35,892 bases of DNA from Minisyncoccota bacterium (GCA_020057185.1 JAGVGK010000025.1:1-35892); one strand, 5' to 3'. Counted from the stretch's first letter, positions 1-8,228 are shown. Program-made: numbers and translations. Notes: a model not told the origin generated them from the letters alone.

Positions 1-61
1 AGACTACGCCGAGTCTAATCAAGCGCCAAATGGTTAAAATATGTTTCAAACAAAAGCTAAT

Positions 62-400
62 TTAAAATGGGAAACAACACGAAAGGTTACTTAACTCAAT
101 AATAATAATTATCGATAAAATGAAAACGAGAGCTTGGCGAGGAAAATGAAACTTTATGTCATCAGCGACTAGACCCGAATGCATGTAGAGTTCAAAATGT
201 TCGGTAATTCGACCAAAAAGAGACCAGACTAAAGCCACGAACAATAGCGATCGAAAAAGGAAAGGGGTGAAATTGCTAAGACCGTTTGCTCCTGCAAGAC
301 CTGGAGCAGCTTGAATCAACCAATAGAGTTCAGAGATAAAAACATAAATTGATACGACAATAATTGGTATTTTTCTCGCCGGATTAACTACTTCGCGCAT
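62..400 (-). CDS. small membrane protein, unknown function
   Basis: I do not recognise this protein (112 aa from the chosen ATG). It has three strongly hydrophobic stretches: near the N-terminus (IPIIVVSIYVF), in the middle (FRSLLFVALVWSLF) and at the C-terminus (FILSIIIIIEL). It is therefore probably an inner-membrane protein with about three helices. The frame extends upstream to a GTG at 436. I prefer the ATG at 400 because an extended -10 (TGTTACAAT) lies about 10 nt before it, which matches the leaderless habit of this window, while the GTG has no good Shine-Dalgarno. It lies beyond the displaced trmD 3' end, on the accessory side of that junction. Function cannot be assigned. Confidence 0.5.
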   Translation of the reverse strand: MREVVNPARKIPIIVVSIYVFISELYWLIQAAPGLAGANGLSNFTPFLFRSLLFVALVWSLFGRITEHFELYMHSGLVADDIKFHFPRQALVFILSIIIIIELSNLSCCFPF

Positions 401-490
401 AGAATTGTAAATTGTAACACAAAGATTACTGTCCACACCCTAACCAAGTAGTAGCGATAGCAGTTACTTGGTACAAGTATAAATTCTAGG

Positions 491-597
491 TGCGGGAAGC
501 GTTGCTTCCCGCCAATGCTCGTTATTTTTGCACTCAACGCGCGCGATAACTATCAATCTTCGCGTGGTGACCGGAGAGGAGGATTTTGGGGACACGG
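491..597 (-). pseudogene. displaced, diverged duplicate of the trmD 3' end with its hairpin
   Basis: Positions 544-597 align without gaps to the real trmD 3' end at 1801-1854 (constant offset 1257), with an identical core of 26 bp at 568-593. Read on the minus strand it encodes a peptide ending KIDSYRAR followed by TGA, against KIDTYRSR and TAA in trmD; most differences are synonymous. Similarity continues past the stop into a hairpin (492-512, 9-bp perfect stem), which matches a hairpin at 1761-1777 behind the real trmD. The fragment has no start and cannot be expressed as an enzyme. It looks like the terminus of a related trmD allele left on the far side of an insertion. Confidence 0.85.
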
Positions 598-640
598 GCA
601 TTGCAAATTGGAATAATGATGGGATTAAATGTTATCATAA

Positions 641-1651
641 TTATTCAGCAATCAAATTTTTGATAATTTTTATCATCACCTCTTTTTCATTCGGATCGCT
701 TTTGGCAACCAGAAGAGCAAGAGCAGTCAAAGCGTTATCACTAATTTTCTTTTCTCCGTTTGGGCGATAAAGATAATCAGATTTATCAAGGAAGTAGACA
801 AAGAGAAAAGCTCCGGAGCGCTTGTTCCCGTCGGAAAACGGATGATCTTTGATAATTAAGTAAAGAATGTGTGACGCTCTGTCTTCAATGGTCGGATATA
901 ACTCTTTACCCCCGAATGTTTGATAAAGGCTTTTAATAATACTTACGAAACTGCCATCTCTTTCTTGACCGAACAGATCGCTAGCTTCACCTTTGGTCAT
1001 CAATTCTTTCTTCAATTCGGCAATTATTCTCAAGGTATTTTCATAAGTCAAAGCAAATTTTGATTTTACGCCTCTGGTTTCTTTTATTTTGCCTTTGTCG
1101 TATTCGTCAAGAATAGTCAAGGTTTTGGCATATGATGCGAGTAAGTGTAAAAGTTCGCCCTCTTGTCCAGCCAATAATTCTTTTTTAGATTTTTTTTGTA
1201 AAAAACTGATTGCGGTTTGTAATTCTTTGAATTTTTCGCGGGCTTCTAGAAGGCGCTTCTCGTTTACGGCGTAGCCTTTGACCAAATAGTTTTTTAATAT
1301 ATTGGTTGCCCAAATCCTAAACTTTGTCGCTTGTTTAGAATTTACCCGGTAGCCGACGGAAATAATCACATCAAGATTATAATGATCAACTTTATATATT
1401 TTTCCGTCAGTTGCAGTTGTTGCAAAATTTGCAACAACTGATTTCTTGTTTAATTCATCTTTCTCAAAAATATTCTTTATATGCCTAGAAATAACCGACT
1501 TATTTCTGCCAAAAAGCATTGATACTTGGTCTAACGAAAGCCAGATGGTTTCCTTTTCCAAATGTACTTTTAAATCCACTTCCTTTCCCGTGGTTTTGTA
1601 GATAACTATCTCTCCTCTTTTTATGCTGCCTGCGTTGCCAATTTTTATCAT
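641..1651 (-). CDS. RhuM-family / Fic domain fusion protein
   Basis: Predicted 336 aa. The N-terminal half carries the RhuM-type signature (VVANFATTATDGKIY, then YNLDVIISVGYRVNS), seen in accessory and island-borne virulence-type proteins. The C-terminal half carries a Fic/Doc motif, HPFSDGNKRSG, with the catalytic His and the anion-hole GNKR. Fic enzymes usually transfer AMP or another phosphate group to a protein, and many act as toxins; no antitoxin gene is seen next to it. The frame opens at a TTG at 1702. I chose the ATG at 1651 (MIKIGNAG) as more usual, although no clear Shine-Dalgarno is present. The gene is AT-richer than trmD and sits between two copies of the trmD 3' end, so it was probably acquired. 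Target and substrate are unknown. Confidence 0.85.
   Translation of the reverse strand: MIKIGNAGSIKRGEIVIYKTTGKEVDLKVHLEKETIWLSLDQVSMLFGRNKSVISRHIKNIFEKDELNKKSVVANFATTATDGKIYKVDHYNLDVIISVGYRVNSKQATKFRIWATNILKNYLVKGYAVNEKRLLEAREKFKELQTAISFLQKKSKKELLAGQEGELLHLLASYAKTLTILDEYDKGKIKETRGVKSKFALTYENTLRIIAELKKELMTKGEASDLFGQERDGSFVSIIKSLYQTFGGKELYPTIEDRASHILYLIIKDHPFSDGNKRSGAFLFVYFLDKSDYLYRPNGEKKISDNALTALALLVAKSDPNEKEVMIKIIKNLIAE
1414..1440. repeat. 27-nt perfect inverted repeat inside the RhuM-Fic gene
   Basis: Two 13-nt arms (CAGTTGTTGCAAA and its exact reverse complement) are separated by a single base. They lie in the codons for the conserved VVANFATT segment, so protein constraint explains part of the sequence. 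Such a long perfect stem is still unusual and could form an mRNA hairpin or a binding site. Confidence 0.7.
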
Positions 1652-1712
1652 ATAATTATTTTTCACTTTCCCGTCAACTTGTCTGCACAAACAATATATC
1701 AAATCCAGCTTG

Positions 1713-1744
1713 AAAAAACTAGGTGCGCTGTGGTTCTAGTTTTC
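1713..1744 (-). terminator. probable terminator behind trmD
   Basis: On the minus strand an 8-bp stem AAAACTAG/CTAGTTTT with a 13-nt loop runs into a T-rich tail. A second hairpin, GGGAGGA-aat-TCCTCCC (1761-1777), lies between it and the trmD stop codon. Together they would end the rpsP-khpA-trmD transcript before the RhuM-Fic gene. Confidence 0.55.
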
Positions 1745-1790
1745 CAGCAACTTTAAAACTGGGAGGAAATTCCTCCCGAGAATGTTCGTT

Positions 1791-2456
1791 TTAGCGGGAA
1801 CGGTAAGTGTCAATTTTCGCGTGATGACCGGAGAGGAGGATTTTGGGGACGCGGTAACGGCGACCATTGGCGGTGATGACTTCCGGGCGAGTGTAACATT
1901 CATGACTCGCGACGCGCCTCTCTTCGACTGATTGATCGTCGCCGAGAACGCCAGGCAGACGGCGTGTCACGGCATCGAGAATAATTAGTGCCGGCAGTTC
2001 GCCACCGGTCACGGTGTAATTACCAATCGAAATTTCTTTTACCTCGGCTCGAAGAGACGGGTCGGCTTTAAGCACTTTTTTGACCCGCGCATCGATGCCT
2101 TCATACCGTCCGGCGATGAGAACAAGCGGCGTCCCCTGCTTCGCCCATCGTTCGGCAATTTGGTTGGTAAATTCTTTGCCACCGGGTGAGAGAATTATGA
2201 TGCGAGGTTTGGACTTACCTAACTTACCACGCCCAACCGCGCTAAGCGCGGCGCGAATCACTGGCTCGGCGCGGATCACCATGCCCGGCCCACCGCCGTA
2301 TGGCCGATCATCAATGCGATAACGATTACCGCCGTATTTTTTCAAATCGTGAATGGAGACCCGAATCTTACCCGCGCGAAGTGCGCGGGCGACAATTGAC
2401 TCGGCAAGATACGGTTGCACGAGTTTAGGAAACAGGGTGATGATGTGGAAATTCAA
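1791..2456 (-). CDS. trmD: tRNA (guanine37-N1)-methyltransferase TrmD
   Basis: 221 aa. This SAM-dependent enzyme methylates N1 of G37 next to the anticodon and prevents +1 frameshifting. SPOUT trefoil-knot motifs are clear: DDRPYGGGPGM near residue 50, LSPGG near 90, AGRYEGID near 117, SIGNYTVTGGELPA near 145, then YTRPEV and LLSGHHAKI at the C-terminus. It is shorter than the usual 240-250 aa and lacks the last C-terminal helices. At the position of the catalytic Asp of the E. coli/Haemophilus enzyme (DCPHYTRP) this protein reads SHECYTRP, so the general base may differ. It is the last gene of rpsP-khpA-trmD, 11 bp after khpA. Its 3' end is duplicated at 491-597. Confidence 0.95.
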   Translation of the reverse strand: MNFHIITLFPKLVQPYLAESIVARALRAGKIRVSIHDLKKYGGNRYRIDDRPYGGGPGMVIRAEPVIRAALSAVGRGKLGKSKPRIIILSPGGKEFTNQIAERWAKQGTPLVLIAGRYEGIDARVKKVLKADPSLRAEVKEISIGNYTVTGGELPALIILDAVTRRLPGVLGDDQSVEERRVASHECYTRPEVITANGRRYRVPKILLSGHHAKIDTYRSR

Positions 2457-2467
2457 TCGAGAAAAGT

Positions 2468-2815
2468 TTACTCTTCTTTCAAATCGGCCATCGCTTCGTC
2501 AACGGAAGCCGCCGCGCTTTTCGTTGGTTGACTGTCCATCGATGAAACCGGTCTCGAACTTCCCTCTGGTTCATTAATTTTTAGATTAACGCGAGCATTA
2601 TTCTTCATCCCCACCACGCGGAGCAAAGTGCGAATCGCTTTGGCAGTATTCCCCTGTCGACCAATAATTTTCCCCATATCTTCTGGATGCACATCAAGCG
2701 AGAGCAAAACGCCCATCTCATCAACTTTGCGACTCACCTTAACTTCTTCGGGATGATCAATCAACGCCTTCACAACATAAGCTAGAAATTCCTGATCCAT
2801 GTAACTTTCAGCCAT
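2468..2815 (-). CDS. khpA: KH-domain RNA-binding protein KhpA
   Basis: 115 aa. A single KH domain with the GxxG loop in GKIIGRQGNTAKAIRTLL (about residues 48-65) binds single-stranded RNA. In other bacteria KhpA, often with KhpB/Jag, affects cell-division and cell-wall mRNAs and is encoded between rpsP and trmD, as here. The C-terminal 25-30 residues, after INEPEG, are a low-complexity Ser/Ala/acidic tail not needed for the fold. A second ATG six codons in (MDQEFL) is an alternative start with a GAAAG just before it. Confidence 0.9.
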   Translation of the reverse strand: MAESYMDQEFLAYVVKALIDHPEEVKVSRKVDEMGVLLSLDVHPEDMGKIIGRQGNTAKAIRTLLRVVGMKNNARVNLKINEPEGSSRPVSSMDSQPTKSAAASVDEAMADLKEE

Positions 2816-2839
2816 AAAATAATCTTAAAATCTTAACTG

Positions 2840-3187
2840 TTAAACAGGCAGTGGTTCGACTGGAACTGCCGACTCAATAATAACAGGTTTTTCAGCTTTC
2901 GTCTCTTCAACTTTCACCTTGGGCTTTCGCTTGGGCAAGACATTAATCTTGGTCTTAGAGAGAATCTTGGCATCGACGAGCAAGTTGTGAACGGTGCCGG
3001 ACGCTTGCGTACCAACGGACAACCAATATTTAATTCGATCCACTTTTAACACCGGCTTGCCCCGACGCGGATCATAAGAACCAACTGTTTCCAGCGTCCG
3101 ACCGCTTTTCGTCCCCCGGCGACTATCCACCACCACGACCCGAAAGACCGTCTCATGTTTCCGTCCCACCCGTTGTAACCTGATCAT
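2840..3187 (-). CDS. rpsP: 30S ribosomal protein S16
   Basis: S16 stabilises the 5' and central domains of 16S rRNA in the small subunit. The N-terminal 80 residues match the family (MIRLQRVGRKHETVFRVVVVDS, ETVGSYDPR, RIKYWLSVGAQ-type segment). A Lys/Pro/Val-rich tail of about 35 residues extends beyond the usual end. Two ATGs lie two codons apart (3193 and 3187). I chose the second (115 aa): an AGGT lies 7 nt before it but is too close to the first, and MIRLQR matches the family N-terminus. It is first in the rpsP-khpA-trmD operon and divergent from rnr. Confidence 0.94.
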   Translation of the reverse strand: MIRLQRVGRKHETVFRVVVVDSRRGTKSGRTLETVGSYDPRRGKPVLKVDRIKYWLSVGTQASGTVHNLLVDAKILSKTKINVLPKRKPKVKVEETKAEKPVIIESAVPVEPLPV

Positions 3188-3193
3188 TAACAT

Positions 3194-3239
3194 TACCTAG
3201 ACCTTAGCATATCTCAAATAAAAATGCTAGAGTGACGAG
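3194..3239. promoter_or_regulatory. divergent rpsP/rnr promoter region with inverted repeat
   Basis: Only about 50 bp separate the two divergent starts. The inverted repeat TAGCAT...ATGCTA (3205-3229) supplies a -10-like TATGCT on the minus strand (3206-3211) for rpsP and an AATGCT (3223-3228) for rnr, so the two promoters probably overlap. No convincing -35 boxes are seen. Confidence 0.4.
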
Positions 3240-5201
3240 GTGAAAGAAAAATATATTGAGGGGATGATTCGGATTTCGGGTAAAGGAGTGGGATATGTCA
3301 GCGTGGATCCGAAAGCGCCGAGCATCGAAATTGATTCCGTTAAGCTCAAAACCGCCCTCCACGGCGATCGGGTTCGCGTGCTGATTCTGCCGGAAGCGAT
3401 CGCCCCTAAAAATGGCATTGAGCAAAATCAAGCCGGCGAGGTCGTCGAGATTCTGGAACGGAAAAAGTTAGAATTCGTCGGCACTTTAGAAGATGGCGAC
3501 GGTCTCTACTATTTGGTACCGGATGATAAAAGGGTCTACAAAGACATTTTAATCAGTCCGGATAAACTCAAGGGTGGAAAAGTTGGTGATAAAGTTTTGG
3601 CGCAAATTATTAAATGGGACGATCCGAAAAAAGATCCCCTCGGCGAAGTGATTGAGGTAATTGGACAACCGGGCGCGCACGAGACTGAAATGTTAGCGAT
3701 CGTACTCGATCGCGGTTTCAAATCAATTTTCCCCGATGCCGTCGAAGCCGAAGCCCGAGCACTCAAGCAAGCCGAGACCACGAGCTTGCCCCCGCCTGAC
3801 GGACGGGCAGGCATCGAAGCTAAACTCCGTCGCGATTTCCGCGACATTCTCACTTTTACCGTTGATCCGATTGATGCTAAAGATTTTGATGATGCACTTT
3901 CTTTCCGCCCACTTCCTGATGGGAATTATGAGGTGGGAATTCACATTGCCGATGTCTCGCACTATGTCCGACCGGGCACGGCGCTTGATACTGAAGCCCG
4001 TAAAAGGGCCACTTCCATCTATCTCGTTGATCGAACCATTCCGATGCTGCCCGAAACACTCTCGAATGATTTGTGTAGTTTGAAGGCGGATGAAGACAAG
4101 CTAACTTTCTCCACCATCGTCACGATGTCACTGACTGGCGAGATTTTGAAAACTGATTTCGATAAAACAATTATCCGTTCCGCCAAACGCTTTACTTATG
4201 AAGAAGGACAGGCGGTACTTGATAGTAAAGAAGGACCTTTTGCTCCCGCCCTTCTAACGCTCAACAAGCTTGCCTATGCCTTGCGCGCGAAAAAGATTGC
4301 CGACGGTGCCATCTCGTTCGAGAATGAAGAAATTAAATTTGAACTCGATCCGACCGGCAAGCCTATTCGGGTGTACAAAAAAATGCGTACTGATATTCAC
4401 CTCTTAATCGAAGATTTTATGTTGCTGGCTAATCGGAAAGTGGCGGAATATGTTTCGAAACTTGTGCATGATGAACCGGGGCAATTCGTCTATCGCGTCC
4501 ATGATGTACCAGATCGTGATCGGCTGGAGACGCTCGCCACTTTCGTCCGCCCGCTTGGTTATCGTTTACCAATGACGAAAGAGGGGGTCACCGGTCAAGC
4601 GATTAATATTTTTCTCAAATCTGTCGCCGGCACGCCGGAAGAAAGCATGGTCCGCACGGCGACAATGCGGGCAATGGCCAAGGCAATTTATGACATGAAA
4701 AATATCGGTCATTATGGTCTTGCCTTTCCTTATTACACTCACTTCACTTCGCCAATTCGCCGTTATCCCGATCTCATGGTTCATCGCCTGCTTGATCTCT
4801 ACCGACAAGGTCAGCAACCATCAGCCGAGATGTTGGCGGATTACCGCCGACTCGCCGCGCATTGCTCGATGCGCGAAGTAGAAGCGCAAGATGCCGAGCG
4901 CGATTCGATTCGGTATAAACAAATCGAATTTATGGGCACGAAGGTGGGGCAAACTTTCACCGGCGTGATTTCGGGTCTCGCCAAGTGGGGAATTTTTATT
5001 CAAGAGAAAGAAACTCTCGCCGAAGGCATGGTGCGTTTGGCGACAATGAAAGACGACTTTTATATTTTCGATGAGAAGAATTATGCCATGGTCGGCAAAA
5101 ACACCGGCAAGAAATATCGTCTCGGCGATCCCGTCCGCGTCAAAGTGATTCGCACCGACCTCCCCGCCCGCTTCATTGACTTCGAGTTTGTGCAGGACTA
5201 A
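3240..5201 (+). CDS. rnr: ribonuclease R (RNB-family 3'-5' exoribonuclease)
   Basis: 653 aa, GTG start. RNase R degrades structured RNA processively from the 3' end using Mg2+. Order of domains: cold-shock/OB domain (about 5-60), a second OB region (about 75-150), the RNB catalytic domain (about 195-530) with the acidic cluster DPIDAKDFDDA (about 207-217) and RTIPMLPETLSNDLCSL, and a C-terminal S1 domain (about 575-650). The basic C-terminal tail of enterobacterial RNase R is absent. An in-frame palindromic insert encoding PPPDGRAG lies between the second OB region and the catalytic domain. Convergent with smc; element A lies between their ends. Confidence 0.95.
   Translation: MKEKYIEGMIRISGKGVGYVSVDPKAPSIEIDSVKLKTALHGDRVRVLILPEAIAPKNGIEQNQAGEVVEILERKKLEFVGTLEDGDGLYYLVPDDKRVYKDILISPDKLKGGKVGDKVLAQIIKWDDPKKDPLGEVIEVIGQPGAHETEMLAIVLDRGFKSIFPDAVEAEARALKQAETTSLPPPDGRAGIEAKLRRDFRDILTFTVDPIDAKDFDDALSFRPLPDGNYEVGIHIADVSHYVRPGTALDTEARKRATSIYLVDRTIPMLPETLSNDLCSLKADEDKLTFSTIVTMSLTGEILKTDFDKTIIRSAKRFTYEEGQAVLDSKEGPFAPALLTLNKLAYALRAKKIADGAISFENEEIKFELDPTGKPIRVYKKMRTDIHLLIEDFMLLANRKVAEYVSKLVHDEPGQFVYRVHDVPDRDRLETLATFVRPLGYRLPMTKEGVTGQAINIFLKSVAGTPEESMVRTATMRAMAKAIYDMKNIGHYGLAFPYYTHFTSPIRRYPDLMVHRLLDLYRQGQQPSAEMLADYRRLAAHCSMREVEAQDAERDSIRYKQIEFMGTKVGQTFTGVISGLAKWGIFIQEKETLAEGMVRLATMKDDFYIFDEKNYAMVGKNTGKKYRLGDPVRVKVIRTDLPARFIDFEFVQD
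3794..3812. repeat. palindromic insert inside rnr coding sequence
   Basis: GCCTG and CAGGC arms surround a GC-rich centre. The insert stays in frame, reads PPDGRAG, and lies in a linker rather than in a conserved motif. It resembles the in-frame inserts seen here in rnhB and pheS. Confidence 0.5.
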
Positions 5202-5218
5202 CTATCTGACACCAACTA

Positions 5219-5258
5219 ATTATTCCATCCTTACACGATCGTGAGGAGTTGGTATAAT
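5219..5258. repeat. 40-bp mirror-symmetric element, copy A
   Basis: CACGATCGTG (5234-5243) is centred between TATAAT (5253-5258, plus strand) and AATAAT (minus strand, 5224-5219), each exactly 9 nt away. An outer inverted repeat ACCAACT/AGTTGGT (5211-5217 / 5248-5254) overlaps it. It lies between the convergent 3' ends of rnr and smc, so it does not sit in front of an obvious gene. No T-run follows, so a simple terminator is unlikely. Confidence 0.7.
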
Positions 5259-5284
5259 GGTAGATATAAAATTATTTTCTCAAA

Positions 5285-7513
5285 TTATTGTTTCGCATAC
5301 TCCACCGCTTGGTCGAGTTTGATGGAAAGGAGGCGAGAGATGCCGTCCGAGCCCATCGTCACGCCGTAGATGACACCGGCGTGGGACATCGTCTCGCGGT
5401 TATGGGTAATGAGAATCAGTTGCGAGTGTTGGGCGAGCGTCTCCACCATCTCGCCATAACGGCGCGAGTTGGCTTCGTCGAGCGCCGCGTCGGTCTCGTC
5501 GAGAATCAGGAAGGGCGGCGGATTGACTTGCGACATTGCGAAGAGAAGCGCGATCGAAGTCAACGCCCGCTCGCCACCCGAGAGCATCTCGAGACCCTTG
5601 ATGCGCTTGCGTGGCAAGGTGACGGACACTTCCACACCACGGATTTCTTCTTGATCACTATCTTCATCAGCTTCTTTATTATTATCTCCAGCTAAAGTGT
5701 CCTCTTCATCCCCCCTTGATCGCCGATCAATTGTGAGCAAGAGAGACGCCGTTCCGCCGTCAAAAAGGATGGCGAAAAATTCTTGAAATTGCTGGCTAAT
5801 TTTTTCGAGACCTTGATCAAATTCCACCGCACACTTTTGTTTCAAATCAATTAAAACTAGCTGGAGCGAAGCGATACTCCTGACCAAATCCTCCGTTTCT
5901 CGAGCCAAGAAAGCGTCTCGTTCGCTCACCTGCTGATGCTCGGTCGCCACCTCGCGATTCTCTACCCCCATATCTTCCAATTGAATTTTCAGTCGTTCGA
6001 TTTGACGGCGATTGGCTTCTTGTTTTTCACGATCAGCCATCTCTCCCGCCGGCACGAGCTCGGCAAAGCGGAGTAGTTCACGATCCGTGAGCAGGACCGC
6101 CTCGTCAAGTTCAATCTGGAAGCGCGCTTCGTCGCGCGCTAGAGTTTCTTCGCGCGCCGCGAACGCGGCGCGCTCGGTCTGACATTCCGCTTGCTTAAGT
6201 TTCAGTTCAAAAATTTCCCGTTCGGCGCCTTGCCTAGTTTCCCGCTCTTGCTCCCAAACATTCCGCGCCGTTTTGCGTTCCGCTTCCAGTTTAACAAATT
6301 CATCTGCCAATGCCGTTAATTTCTGATTAAGTTTTTCCCGTTCGGATTTCAATTTTTCCAACGCTTCGTTCCGCTCTCGCGATTGATTGACATCGCTGTT
6401 GCCACCCAAAGCTTTCAATCGTTGCCCCAATTCGGCGACTTTAACCAAGACGGCGCGGAGTTGCCCCAGATCATCAAGCGCCCCGGCGCCGGCAAGAGTA
6501 GCTTCCAGTTCGTTCGCTAAAATTGCCACCTCTGATTTGGCTACCATCTCTTCGCCCTTCGATTGAGAGACACTTTCCCACGCTTCCACTTGCCCCTCCA
6601 ATCGCCCCACGGTGCGGTTAATCTCGTTGCGTTCTTCGGCTAACCGCCTTAAGTGGTCATCAAGACCGCGAAGTTTATCCGCCAACGGCGAATCAGTGTG
6701 CGCCGAACCTTTTTCCTGCGCGAGCGCTTCGAGCCGAGCGGTAATTCCGGCTAATTTTATTCGTGGTCCAGCGCTAACTTTTTCTACCACCTGTCTTTCA
6801 TTGATTAAATATCGTTTCTCAGCGGAAAAATATTCGAGACACCGACGCTTGAGTTCGGCGCGCAACGATTGCGATCGTTCGATCTTCTCCATCTCCTTCT
6901 TGAGAAACCGGAGGTGGGGCGCAATTTCTCGACGCAAGAGCTCGACTTCGCGAAGATTGATTTGCGTCTTTTCTAATTTCCGTTCGCTTTCTAAAATTTG
7001 CGACTGATAAATCTTCAAACCCAAGGCGTCTTCAATCATTTGCCGTCGCTCCACCCCATTAGCGCTTAAAATTCGATCTGCTTCGCCTTGACTCATAATG
7101 TGATAACCAGAAGCGCCGATCGAGACCGCGTTGAGCAAGGTTGTGATATCGCGAAGCCGAACCGGCGAACCGTTAATCGTGTAAACATTCGTCCCGTCGC
7201 GATGCACTTCCCGACCAATCGTCACTTCATCATAATCGAGAGGAAATTTGTGATCGTGATTGTCGAACGAAACACTCACGCCGGCGCGATTGGCTCGACC
7301 AGTCCCACTGCCATTCCAAATAAAATCTTCGCCACGTCGTCCGCGAAGCGATTTGAGAGACTGTTCGCCCAGCACCCACCGACACGCTTCGGCAATATTG
7401 GACTTGCCCGAACCGTTCGGACCGACCACTGCCGTAATTGGCGCTTCGAACAGCAGTTTCGTCTTCTTGGCAAAAGATTTGAAACCGGTCAGTTCGAGGG
7501 CCGTCAATCGCAT
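5285..7513 (-). CDS. smc: short SMC chromosome-segregation ATPase, no visible hinge
   Basis: 742 aa against about 1150-1200 for standard bacterial SMC. The ABC head is complete: Walker A GPNGSGKSN (31-39), Q-loop MSQGEAD (about 140), signature LSGGERALTSIALLFA (about 644), Walker B FLILDETDAALDEAN (about 668-682) and ITHNRE. The middle (about 165-600) is heptad-like coiled coil rich in E/K/R/L, and I see no globular hinge domain in it. The C-terminal head half contains an acidic, low-complexity insert (DEEDTLAGDNNKEADEDSDQ). SMC dimers condense DNA with ScpAB; no scp gene is in the window. It starts 7 bp after rnc, the familiar rnc-smc linkage. Confidence 0.9.
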   Translation of the reverse strand: MRLTALELTGFKSFAKKTKLLFEAPITAVVGPNGSGKSNIAEACRWVLGEQSLKSLRGRRGEDFIWNGSGTGRANRAGVSVSFDNHDHKFPLDYDEVTIGREVHRDGTNVYTINGSPVRLRDITTLLNAVSIGASGYHIMSQGEADRILSANGVERRQMIEDALGLKIYQSQILESERKLEKTQINLREVELLRREIAPHLRFLKKEMEKIERSQSLRAELKRRCLEYFSAEKRYLINERQVVEKVSAGPRIKLAGITARLEALAQEKGSAHTDSPLADKLRGLDDHLRRLAEERNEINRTVGRLEGQVEAWESVSQSKGEEMVAKSEVAILANELEATLAGAGALDDLGQLRAVLVKVAELGQRLKALGGNSDVNQSRERNEALEKLKSEREKLNQKLTALADEFVKLEAERKTARNVWEQERETRQGAEREIFELKLKQAECQTERAAFAAREETLARDEARFQIELDEAVLLTDRELLRFAELVPAGEMADREKQEANRRQIERLKIQLEDMGVENREVATEHQQVSERDAFLARETEDLVRSIASLQLVLIDLKQKCAVEFDQGLEKISQQFQEFFAILFDGGTASLLLTIDRRSRGDEEDTLAGDNNKEADEDSDQEEIRGVEVSVTLPRKRIKGLEMLSGGERALTSIALLFAMSQVNPPPFLILDETDAALDEANSRRYGEMVETLAQHSQLILITHNRETMSHAGVIYGVTMGSDGISRLLSIKLDQAVEYAKQ

Positions 7514-7520
7514 ATTAATT

Positions 7521-8222
7521 TTATTCCGTCCAGCCGCGCTGTTTCAAGCCGGCGCGGGCGGCGACTTGTTCGGCTTCTTGTTTGGAGTGACCACTGCCCG
7601 TCGCCACTAATTCTTTGCCCAGATAAAGACCGACGGTGAAAGTTTTATCATGGTCGGGACCAGCTTCCCGCAACACTTCATACAACGGGGTCAGATCAAC
7701 TTTCGCTTGCGCCTGCTCTTGGAAATAACTCTTCGCATCTTGGGAACGCCGTTCGGCAATGACCGCTTCGGTCCGCGGGATTAAATATTTTCCAATAAAA
7801 GCTTTCGCCGTTTCAAACCCCTGATCAAGATACAGCGCCCCAATCAAGGACTCGAAAGTGTTGGCGAGAATCGCTTGGCGCGCGCGATCGCTATCCTTGG
7901 CTTCGCCCCGTGACAAGAGCAAATAATCGTTCATCCCGAGATCCAACGCGACTGAAGCAATCGTCACGGTGTTGACGAGCGCGGCGCGATAAGTGGTCAA
8001 GTCACCTTCCGTTTTATCCGGATAACGATGATAGAGATAATCCGTCGTCGCGAGTTCGAGCACCGCGTCGCCGAGGAATTCTAGCCGTTCATTGTGACCA
8101 ATATCAGATCGTGCGCTTTCATTGAGATAAGAACGATGAGTAAAAGCTTGTTCGAGTAATTTCGGATTACGGAAAGTAATGCCGATGGCCGTTTCGAAAA
8201 TATGGAAATCCGGTCGAGACAT
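7521..8222 (-). CDS. rnc: ribonuclease III
   Basis: 233 aa, full length. RNase III cuts double-stranded RNA, including the stems of the rRNA precursor. The signature NERLEFLGDAVLE (about 44-56) carries the acidic Mg2+ ligands; the second acidic site is in FESLIGALYLDQG (about 123-135). A C-terminal double-stranded RNA-binding domain follows (about 160-230, ending GSGHSKQEAEQVAARAGL). It lies between nusB (6 bp upstream) and smc (7 bp downstream) on the minus strand, so the three are probably one transcript. Confidence 0.97.
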   Translation of the reverse strand: MSRPDFHIFETAIGITFRNPKLLEQAFTHRSYLNESARSDIGHNERLEFLGDAVLELATTDYLYHRYPDKTEGDLTTYRAALVNTVTIASVALDLGMNDYLLLSRGEAKDSDRARQAILANTFESLIGALYLDQGFETAKAFIGKYLIPRTEAVIAERRSQDAKSYFQEQAQAKVDLTPLYEVLREAGPDHDKTFTVGLYLGKELVATGSGHSKQEAEQVAARAGLKQRGWTE

Positions 8223-8228
8223 AAATTA

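Noticed and set aside
528-770. 80-codon plus-strand frame
   Set aside because: It is the antisense reading of the displaced trmD 3' end and the RhuM-Fic tail.
5202-5284. Element A as a simple bidirectional terminator between rnr and smc
   Set aside because: The inverted repeats are long-looped and no T-run follows on either strand; the same element occurs in promoter position at 19695-19734.
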